Below, in pieces: positions 33,743 through 40,958 of a stretch of DNA of 64,000 bases (positions within the stretch are counted from its first letter, which is position 1; each line of letters opens with the position of its first letter). Position numbers and translations under genes: made by a program. The stretch is from Deltaproteobacteria bacterium. GTDB lineage: Bacteria; Myxococcota_A; Polyangia; Polyangiales; Polyangiaceae. Location: the NCBI GenBank assembly GCA_016218915.1, contig JACRCQ010000052.1, positions 1 to 64,000 of the forward strand, read 5' to 3'. The notes beneath the pieces were generated by a model. That model saw only the letters and a list, made by a program, of their open reading frames with translations, ran no database searches and was not told the origin of the DNA.

Positions 33743-34554
33743 GAACCATCCACGCCACGGCCCTGGTGGCTGCCTGCGCGCTCGGTTGCTCCGAGAGCAC
33801 GAGCGTCAATCCGGTTGCCATCCCGGGCTCAGCAGACGCTGCCCCTTCGGCGGACGGCGGGGACGCGTCTGCGGATCTCGATGCGCCCGTTACCCCGGAA
33901 GCAGCACCTATGCGACGTCAGGTTCTGCATCGCAGCCCGTTCGGCAACCTGGAGCAGACGGGCAATCTGCTGTTCGATGGGGACTTCGAGTGGTCGTCGC
34001 CTGGAGGCCAGACGGCCTGGACCGGATTTGGGCAGCTTGGCGCCGTGGACATGGGAATCGAAACCGGAGGCCTGTGCCGCTCCGGCCTGCGCTGCGCCGT
34101 CATCGACAACACCTATGACGTCCTCGGAGAAGCTGTTGCCGCGACCCATTCCGGCTTGCAGCTGTCCGTGTGGGCCAAGGTTCCTTCGACCGACTGCTCG
34201 GTCGTCGAGATCTACACCTTGTCGCTCATGCTCATGGCCGTGGGAATGCAGCCGCCGATCGTGCCAGACAGTCCGGAGCCTGACGGATCGGGGTGGTGCC
34301 ACTACCAGGGGCTGATCGTTGCCAAAGACGAAGCGGTCGGCGTCTTCATTTCTGCGTCGACCATCGACGACGGGCAGCGGGTGATCCTCGACGACGTGAC
34401 GTTGCTCGCTTCGGACGGGCTGTCGCCGCTATCGGTGGGCATGCGCCCGGTACCGCCTGCAGCAGAGGCGCGCATGCTCGCAGCCAGCGACTGGCTGCGT
34501 CGTCACCGTTGGGTCCATCGCCCGGAGCGACAGATTCGAATCCCCTGGAAGTAG
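33739..34554 (+). CDS. lipoprotein partner of S41-like protein, copy 2
   Basis: A 271-residue predicted lipoprotein; ATG 33739 overlaps the previous stop by 4 bases. The signal TIHATALVAACALGCSES ends in a lipobox Cys. The mature part parallels copy 1: HRSPFGNLEQTGNLLFDGDF, GLCRSGLRCAVIDNTYDVLG, LQLSVWAKVPSTDCSVVEIY and GWCHYQGLIVAKDEAVGVFI. It ends in a basic tail (SDWLRRHRWVHRPERQIRIP). It is the last gene of the four-gene run and is convergent, 11 bases apart, with the beta-propeller gene. Confidence 0.7.
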   Translation: MRTIHATALVAACALGCSESTSVNPVAIPGSADAAPSADGGDASADLDAPVTPEAAPMRRQVLHRSPFGNLEQTGNLLFDGDFEWSSPGGQTAWTGFGQLGAVDMGIETGGLCRSGLRCAVIDNTYDVLGEAVAATHSGLQLSVWAKVPSTDCSVVEIYTLSLMLMAVGMQPPIVPDSPEPDGSGWCHYQGLIVAKDEAVGVFISASTIDDGQRVILDDVTLLASDGLSPLSVGMRPVPPAAEARMLAASDWLRRHRWVHRPERQIRIPWK

Positions 34555-34565
34555 CCTGGTCGCAG

Positions 34566-35777
34566 CTACGGGCCGTAGGCGCGGAGCGTGCCCCCGCGAC
34601 ACGCCACGAGGAACTTGCTTCCGCCTGCGGGCACGACTCCCATCGGATCATAGCAGGCGAGCGAGGAAATCGCAGACACCCTACCATCGGCGGACACCAC
34701 GCCCACGCGCCCGTCGCCGCGCACGAACGCCACGCGGCCCGCGCGATCGCAGAGGACCGGAGGGCTCGATTGGGAGGTCACCACCACGCCGCCGTCTTCC
34801 AGGGTCGTCTGAGGGGAGAGCGCAACGCGCAGCGTCTCGGCGGCTGGCCCCATGCCAATCAGCAGTCCTGACATCGAAGCGGCATACACCACCTGGCCGG
34901 GACCGGCTGCCGGGGGACCTTCGAGGCCGGAGACGGTCTCGCGCGTGGTGAGCGCGCCTGTGCGAAGATCCATGGTGGTCAGCCTGCGATTGTCGACCAC
35001 AGCCGCGAGCGTCAGCGTGTCGGCGAGAGCTGCGCCTGCCCTTGCCGTGCCCTGCAGCGTGCCGATCTTGCGGGGAGCCAGCGGAGGCGACCACATCCAG
35101 ACCGACCCGCTCTCGCTGGTCGCCACGATCCCGTCCCGTGCTCCCAGCAGCGCTCCGACGAGCGTTTCCTTGGTGTCGACCTGATCGCGGATCGTTCCAT
35201 CTGCGCTGAGCACCAGCATCCGCGACCAGGCGGCGATGACCACGGAGCCATCGTCGCGGGGCAGCGGAGCCACGCGGATCTCACGGCCGACGCTCGTCAG
35301 GTCTACGCGGAACTTGCGGGTTCCCTGGGCGGTGACGCCCCACGCCTCGCCGGCCGCGGTGATTACGAATCGTGTTCCGTCGCTGAGAATCACGGGCGCT
35401 GTGCCCGCGCTGCCCACCCCGGTCCGGGTCCTCCATTGCTCCGTGCCATCTGGCCCGAGCTGGACCATTTCGCCGCTGCCCGTCGCGAGAATCACATTGC
35501 CCTTGTCGTCGACTGCGGGGAGCTGCTCGATGCCGCCCCGAAGTCCGCGGTTCCACACTTCGCGAGGACGGTCCGGCAGCTGCGCAGTGCAGCCGCTTCT
35601 GGCGGGATCCACGCGCGCCATGGGCTGTGCGCCCGCAGGAGTGCCCACCACGATGTGGATGGGGAGGGCAGAGTCGTGATCAGCCGACGCGTTGCCTGCG
35701 CACAGCAGCGCCAGCGCGCCCATGGAGGCGCACGCTGCGGCTGCGGCGATCAAATGGTTACGGGACGGCTTCAACAC
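34566..35777 (-). CDS. exported PQQ-like beta-propeller repeat protein
   Basis: A 403-residue exported protein. GTG 35777 gives a Sec signal (LIAAAAACASMGALALLCAG, NASA); it overlaps the kinase stop by 20 bases. The mature protein is a string of beta-propeller repeats with GNVILATGSGEMVQLGPDGT, EAWGVTAQGTRKFRVDL, RMLVLSADGTIRDQV, GSVWMWSPPLAPRKIGTLQG and VVYAASMSGLLIGMGP, as in PQQ-like or outer-membrane-assembly propellers. No cofactor residues are evident. It follows the kinase in the same run and may be a sensor or scaffold (inference). Confidence 0.8.
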   Translation of the reverse strand: MLKPSRNHLIAAAAACASMGALALLCAGNASADHDSALPIHIVVGTPAGAQPMARVDPARSGCTAQLPDRPREVWNRGLRGGIEQLPAVDDKGNVILATGSGEMVQLGPDGTEQWRTRTGVGSAGTAPVILSDGTRFVITAAGEAWGVTAQGTRKFRVDLTSVGREIRVAPLPRDDGSVVIAAWSRMLVLSADGTIRDQVDTKETLVGALLGARDGIVATSESGSVWMWSPPLAPRKIGTLQGTARAGAALADTLTLAAVVDNRRLTTMDLRTGALTTRETVSGLEGPPAAGPGQVVYAASMSGLLIGMGPAAETLRVALSPQTTLEDGGVVVTSQSSPPVLCDRAGRVAFVRGDGRVGVVSADGRVSAISSLACYDPMGVVPAGGSKFLVACRGGTLRAYGP

Positions 35778-38043
35778 GGATCACCCACTGCTCGCTGCTG
35801 ACCGGCGGCGTCAAGGGGGCGTCGCTTCCCGCCCACGGGTCGAGCGTCAAACGCAGGGTCAGACAGTTCGTTGGCGACCCTGCGGACGCGTCGAAGGGGT
35901 CGCTTTTCCACGGCGAGATCAGGTCGTCGGCCGCAGCCTTGTGGCTGAGGTCCATCCTGTGCACCCGGATGCCGACCCCCGGGCGCGCGCCGTTCGCCGG
36001 GGTGACCTGCAGGACCGCGCCCCGGTCGCGCGGGCGTTCGGCCGCATCCACCACGACCCAGCGAGCCCGCTGCGGCCCTGCGGAAGGCTTGAGGCAGACC
36101 ACATCCACGTCGTCGGTCCACCCGAATCTTCCTTTGACCTCGCCGCCGATCGCGATCGGTACCGCCACCGGCGGGGCGTCGTCGGGCTCCACCTCGAACG
36201 CAGGGTCAGGCGTGGCCGGTGCGAGCTTGAGCGTGTAGCTGTCCGAGATGTTCTCGAGGACGAAAGGAGGTGCGGATGCGCCGTAGGGGTCGCGATCCTG
36301 CATGATCGAAAGCGCGTAGGTATCAGGCTCCACCCGGTACGCCGGCACGGACAGCGCGACGCCGGGTCGTCCTCCGCACAGCTTGGCCATGGGGTTGGGC
36401 TGGCCGCTTCGATAGACCCACATGCACAGCGGCATGTTGGGCAACGGCTTGAGGTCGATCGAAAGCACTCGGACGTCTGGGGGCACGGCCACCCTGTAGA
36501 AGTCGCGGTCTCCGTGCTCCTGATCGATGCGCTTTCCTATCTGGCCGTGCACCTCCACGCCCAGCGGCGTGCCGAGCGCTTCGTGGATCTGGTTGTTCGG
36601 CTCGCGCTCGAAGCCGTCGAAGGCGGGCTTCGCGGTCGCGCGCTTGTAGAAGCGCAGGCCCCCGTACATGAAGCCAAGAGCGACCGCGACCAGCAGGGCG
36701 GTTCCCATCCATCGCTGCCGCGACAGCTTGCGCTTGAACGCTTCGACCTCGTCGCGCGTGGCGACCTGGGGACGCACGAGCGTTCGCGCCATGCCCGTGC
36801 GCGACGCGTCGTCGGGCTCGGGCTCCGGACCCTGGAGCGCATCCGCATTGAGCGCTGCGAGCTGCGTGGAGTTGAGCAGGATCTCCACGCTCGACTGGCC
36901 GAGCCCGCCGAGCTGGTCGATGAGCGCCGCCTGGAGCTCCTCGACGCGCTGGTAGCGATCCTCGGGGGCCTTGGCCAGAGCCTTCATGACGATCGCGCTC
37001 ATGCCATCGGTGATCGCCGCCCGCGGATTGCGCTCCTGCGGCGGCACCGGCGGTTCCGTCAGGTGCCGCGTGAAGACCGCCATCGGCGTCGACCCCAGGA
37101 ACAACGTCTCTCCGGTCAGCGCCTTGTACATCACCGCACCGAGCGCGTAGATGTCCGCGCGCCCGTCCACCGGCTTGCCGCAGATCTGCTCGGGCGCCAT
37201 GTAGTAGGGCGTGCCAACCACCGAGCCTGAGCCGGTGACGTCGTTGAGCTCCGGCGCCTCTCGCAGCTTCGCCAGCCCGAAGTCCAGCACCTTGGCGAGA
37301 TCGTTTCCCTCCTTGGTGCGCGCGATCAGGATGTTCTCGGGCTTCAGATCGCGATGCACGATCCCTATTCCGTGCGCTTCAGCAAGCGAAGAGCAGACCT
37401 GGACCATGATCCGCCCCAGACGATCGATCGGCATGGTGCCGCTGAGCTTGATCACGCGCGCGAGGTCCTGCCCGGTCACCAGCTCCATCACGATGAACGT
37501 GAGACCGTCCGAGATGCCGAAGTCGAACACCTGCACGCTGTTGGGGTGCGACAGCCGGGAGGCGAGCAGCGCTTCGCGCTTGAAGCGACGCACCACCTCA
37601 CGCTCGCGACACAGCTCGCCTGCCAGCAGCTTGAGCGCCAGGAGCTTGCCGATCTCGGTGTGCTCGACTTTGTACACCACGCCCATGCCGCCGCGCCCGA
37701 TGCACTCCAGGATTCGATAGCGCCCTGCGACCACGTACCCGATCAACGGGTCAGGCCCCTGCGGGAACCAGCTCTCGCGCTCGTCCGAAATCTCCTGCAG
37801 GTTGCCGCTCGGCGGCGGCGGCGGCTCGGAGGCTCCTCGCACCGGCGCATCCGCTGCCCCGCCCATCGCGACCTCCGGTGCGGCCTTCTGTCCTGCCGTC
37901 TCTTGCGTGGGCATGGTGAGGCGGTCCTCCGAGGCCTGCGGCTCCAGGAACCTGCCGCACGAAGAGCACTTCAGCGCCTGCCCCACGATCTTGGTGTCGC
38001 AGTGCGGACAGACCGTCACCGTGATCGCGGAGGAGTCTGTCAT
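35758..38043 (-). CDS. zinc-ribbon transmembrane Ser/Thr protein kinase
   Basis: A 761-residue kinase. A zinc ribbon (CPHC at 12-15, CSSC at 26-29) precedes a Pro-rich linker. The kinase domain (about 103-375) is complete: GRGGMGVVYK, catalytic Lys in LLALKLL (about 138), HRDLKPENIL (230-239), DFG (254-256) and GTPYYMAPEQ. A single membrane helix lies at about 446-463 (WMGTALLVAVALGFMYGG). The C-terminal 290 residues are predicted outside and may be a sensor with two beta domains (EREPNNQIHEALGTPLGVEV; VEPDDAPPVAVPIAIGGEVK). Its start overlaps by 4 bases the stop of the TMLG-repeat protein, which is likely a partner or substrate. Confidence 0.93.
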   Translation of the reverse strand: MTDSSAITVTVCPHCDTKIVGQALKCSSCGRFLEPQASEDRLTMPTQETAGQKAAPEVAMGGAADAPVRGASEPPPPPSGNLQEISDERESWFPQGPDPLIGYVVAGRYRILECIGRGGMGVVYKVEHTEIGKLLALKLLAGELCREREVVRRFKREALLASRLSHPNSVQVFDFGISDGLTFIVMELVTGQDLARVIKLSGTMPIDRLGRIMVQVCSSLAEAHGIGIVHRDLKPENILIARTKEGNDLAKVLDFGLAKLREAPELNDVTGSGSVVGTPYYMAPEQICGKPVDGRADIYALGAVMYKALTGETLFLGSTPMAVFTRHLTEPPVPPQERNPRAAITDGMSAIVMKALAKAPEDRYQRVEELQAALIDQLGGLGQSSVEILLNSTQLAALNADALQGPEPEPDDASRTGMARTLVRPQVATRDEVEAFKRKLSRQRWMGTALLVAVALGFMYGGLRFYKRATAKPAFDGFEREPNNQIHEALGTPLGVEVHGQIGKRIDQEHGDRDFYRVAVPPDVRVLSIDLKPLPNMPLCMWVYRSGQPNPMAKLCGGRPGVALSVPAYRVEPDTYALSIMQDRDPYGASAPPFVLENISDSYTLKLAPATPDPAFEVEPDDAPPVAVPIAIGGEVKGRFGWTDDVDVVCLKPSAGPQRARWVVVDAAERPRDRGAVLQVTPANGARPGVGIRVHRMDLSHKAAADDLISPWKSDPFDASAGSPTNCLTLRLTLDPWAGSDAPLTPPVSSEQWVIRVEAVP

Positions 38044-40139
38044 GGCTTCCCGTTCTTGATCAGGAAGTCCACGTCAATCTCGGGTACAGGAGGCGCGCCT
38101 TTCGCCTCGTACAAGCCGGTGACGTGACCGAAGATGCGCGTCTTCTCGCCCTTGGCCATGGGCTCGTTGCCAGCGCGAACCAGCCGCACCAGGCACGGCG
38201 GCCTCTTGCATCCTTCGGTCGCGTCCAGCAGCACAATCGTCTCGTATCCCTGTGGCCGCGATTCCACCACCTCGCCCACCAGCGTGATCGCCTCGCCCGT
38301 GCGCCCCTTCGTGTCAGCCAGCAGCGTCGGAAGATCGAGCTTGGCCTGCGCCGCGAACTCGCGCGCTTCCGCCGCAAGATCCGTCACGCGTTTGACCTTG
38401 AACGTCACGGTCCGCGGCGCCAGATCCTTGCCTGTGGAGCGCACCCTCACGTCGGTGACTCCCATCTTGTCGACCCGCAGCTTGCGCGCAAAAGTCCCAT
38501 CAGCCCCTGCAGGAATCTGAGAGCCCTCGATCTCCACAACCGCCCCTTTCAAGGTGCGGCCCGCTACCAGGAAATTCGGCGAATCGATCACGGACTGCGG
38601 ACGCGGTGATTCGAGGACCAGGGGTGGAACTCCCACCTTCACACTCACCGTTCCCTTGTCCGTCGCTCCCCCCTTGGGCGTGATCTCGTAGGTGATCTTG
38701 CGATCGATCGTGCGCTGCTCCGCATTCGGCCCGGAGCACTCCGACGAGACATCGACCGGGTGCATCCCTTTGCCGTCCGCACCCAGCGTCACCGGCTTGC
38801 CGTCCACCACGACCTTGGTTCCGGCCGTGGCCTCCACCTGGATCTGAACCGTCGGCTGCTGCGCTCCGATCGAGCCGAGATCAGGGCGAATCCGGTAGGC
38901 GATCGGGACCACGAGCTTCACGTCCTCGTCGCGACGGTTTCCCGGGCGATCGATGTGCACCACGAACTTGTTGTCCCCGACCGCGAGCGGCTTGGTCAGC
39001 GGGACGTCAGCGACCCCGCCCGTCACCTGCGCAGTCGATGGGTCGATGGACAGGGTCGTGCCATCCGGACAGGAAGCGCAGGTGATCTGCAGGTAGTCCT
39101 GCCCCTTGGCATCGATGCGAGCCTCGGACTTGATCGGCGCCGGGCTCTTCCAAAGCAGCGCGACACCGACCGCGAAGATCGCGACCACCACCCCGAGCGC
39201 TGACAGAACCACTGCCGGCCGCCGGTACAGAGGTACCTGGGCAATCACCACGCGCTTGCGTGCAACGCGTCGAGGAGCGTCGTCCGGCTCGTTGGGTTCC
39301 TCCGGCACGTACGCAGGCGCAGCCGGTGGAGCCGGCGTCACCCCAGGGTTGACCGGCGCAATGCCGGGCACAGCAACCCCAAGCATGGTCCGATGTGCGC
39401 TCGGTGCCGAAGCACCTTGTGGGGCAGACGCGTGGGTGGGCGCAATCCCTGGAACCGCAACCCCCATCATCGTCTTCTTCGAAGCATCCTGCGGCACGAA
39501 CGGCTGCACCTGCGGCTGCTGCGGTGGCGCTTGGAACGGCTGGGCCTGGGAGGTCGGGCCTGGAACGCCGATCATCGTGGCGTTGGCAGGCGGCGGCATC
39601 TGCGGCTGCGGCGCAGCAGCGCCTGACATCGGCATGCCAAGCATGGTGCGCTTGGGATCCAAGGGCGCTGACGCAGGAGGCGCGGGAGCAGGAGGATGCG
39701 CATCCGGCATCCCCAGCATCGTGCGCTTGAAGTCCGCAGGTGCGCCGGGCTGAGCTCCTGCTGCGGGCATCGGTTGCTGGGGCGCAGGCATGGGGTTGGC
39801 TGCGCCGAGGGACGGCGGGACAAACGGCGCCGGCGCAAAGGCCGGGGGGCCAGCTTGCGGGGAAGCTGTGGACGTTGGCTGCGGCATGCCGAGCATCGTG
39901 CGCTTCGGATCCATGGGCGCAGCTTGCGGCGCAGCAGCCGGGGGTGCCGGGTTTGCAGGAGGAACAGGGGCGTTCGGCGACAGCCCCAGCATCGTCTTGT
40001 GCGCGAGGGCTCCGCCTTGCGGCCCTTGTCCCGCTGGCTGCATCGGCGCGACAGCGAGCGCCATGCCACAACCCGGGCAATACGGCGCTCGGTCGTCCGT
40101 CTGCGTTCCGCAGCGCGGGCAGGTCTGCATGGCGCGCAT
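38040..40139 (-). CDS. zinc-ribbon membrane protein with repeated TMLG motifs
   Basis: About 699 residues from ATG 40139 (ATG 40130 is an alternative; the open frame to 40637 has no coding character). A zinc ribbon (CPRC 7-10, CPGC 21-24) opens it. A Pro/Ala-rich region (45-260) carries seven near-identical motifs: KTMLG, RTMLG three times, TMIG, KTMMG and RTMLG. A basic stretch and a membrane helix (about 307-330) follow. The rest is a set of beta-sandwich modules (SIDPSTAQVTGGVADVPLTK; LKGAVVEIEGSQIPAGADGT) ending in an OB-like domain (LVGEVVESRPQGYETIVLLD). The motif Thr residues are plausible targets of the adjacent kinase, which overlaps it by 4 bases. Confidence 0.82.
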   Translation of the reverse strand: MRAMQTCPRCGTQTDDRAPYCPGCGMALAVAPMQPAGQGPQGGALAHKTMLGLSPNAPVPPANPAPPAAAPQAAPMDPKRTMLGMPQPTSTASPQAGPPAFAPAPFVPPSLGAANPMPAPQQPMPAAGAQPGAPADFKRTMLGMPDAHPPAPAPPASAPLDPKRTMLGMPMSGAAAPQPQMPPPANATMIGVPGPTSQAQPFQAPPQQPQVQPFVPQDASKKTMMGVAVPGIAPTHASAPQGASAPSAHRTMLGVAVPGIAPVNPGVTPAPPAAPAYVPEEPNEPDDAPRRVARKRVVIAQVPLYRRPAVVLSALGVVVAIFAVGVALLWKSPAPIKSEARIDAKGQDYLQITCASCPDGTTLSIDPSTAQVTGGVADVPLTKPLAVGDNKFVVHIDRPGNRRDEDVKLVVPIAYRIRPDLGSIGAQQPTVQIQVEATAGTKVVVDGKPVTLGADGKGMHPVDVSSECSGPNAEQRTIDRKITYEITPKGGATDKGTVSVKVGVPPLVLESPRPQSVIDSPNFLVAGRTLKGAVVEIEGSQIPAGADGTFARKLRVDKMGVTDVRVRSTGKDLAPRTVTFKVKRVTDLAAEAREFAAQAKLDLPTLLADTKGRTGEAITLVGEVVESRPQGYETIVLLDATEGCKRPPCLVRLVRAGNEPMAKGEKTRIFGHVTGLYEAKGAPPVPEIDVDFLIKNGKP

Positions 40140-40280
40140 TGTAACAGGTAACCCCTTGGTGTTCAGGGGATTGCAGGTCGAGGGCCCCAAGACCGACGCA
40201 GGGGAGGGTGGTGGCGTCCGAAGTGGAGGCATCAAAAGTTGGGCCTCTTGTTCATACGACGCTATGGGAGGAGGAATCGC

Positions 40281-40958
40281 ATGCTCGCCAAACGTCTGGT
40301 CCCCTGCCTGCCCATTGCACCTGGCCCGAATTCGAAATGGGAGGGCTTGGCGGAGGATCTTGCGAAGCGTGCGCTGGGCCTGGAAGATGACGGCGCCGAC
40401 GAGATTCTCCTCGTTTTGCAGGGGGATCTGCACGCATTGACCGGCTGGGCACTTCAAGCCGTGCGGTCCGTGGTCCGCGCGGTTTCCGTGACCGTGTTGG
40501 CCCAAGGCGGGTCTTCCACCGCGGAGTTCGCAGCACTTATCGAAGCAGGCGTGGACAAGGTCGTCGTGCCCTTCTGCAGGCCAGGCCTGGTCCAGCTGGC
40601 CGCAGCCCGTTGGGGTGCGCAGACGATTGTCGGTCACCTCGACGGGTCGCCAGAGTCTGGTGCGGTTGCCGACGCGATGCAGGCCGCCCGGGACGGAGCA
40701 GGGGAGCTGGTCACGAGCAGCGGTTCAGACTCGAACGGCCCTGATATCCAGGCGATTCGGGCTGTGTCGGATGCGGTTCCTGTGCCGGTGATCGCGGGTG
40801 GCCCGATAGCGAAACTGGAGCACGTGCGACTGGCTCTGCTCGAGGGCAAGGCTGATGGCGTGCTTCTGCCCATGGAGCTGGTCGATGCGGCTCACGGCAT
40901 GTCCGAAGTAAAAAGATACCTGGCTGCGGCCGGGATCGTGGTGCGAGGGGTGAGTTGA
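40281..40958 (+). CDS. HisF-like TIM-barrel paralogue lacking the catalytic Asp11
   Basis: A 225-residue protein with GGGAGGAGGAA upstream of ATG 40281. It aligns end to end with HisF, the cyclase of imidazole glycerol phosphate synthase: MLAKRLVPCL at the start, GGSSTAEFAALIEAGVDKVV, then GELVTSSGSDSNGPDIQAIR, VPVIAGGPIAKLEHVRLALL and EVKRYLAAAGIVVRG at the end. HisF normally has Asp at position 11 (CLDV); here it is Pro (CLPI). It is also about 28 residues shorter. The two phosphate-binding loops look partly retained. It is probably a repurposed or inactive paralogue. It overlaps the next gene by 4 bases. Confidence 0.75.
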   Translation: MLAKRLVPCLPIAPGPNSKWEGLAEDLAKRALGLEDDGADEILLVLQGDLHALTGWALQAVRSVVRAVSVTVLAQGGSSTAEFAALIEAGVDKVVVPFCRPGLVQLAAARWGAQTIVGHLDGSPESGAVADAMQAARDGAGELVTSSGSDSNGPDIQAIRAVSDAVPVPVIAGGPIAKLEHVRLALLEGKADGVLLPMELVDAAHGMSEVKRYLAAAGIVVRGVS

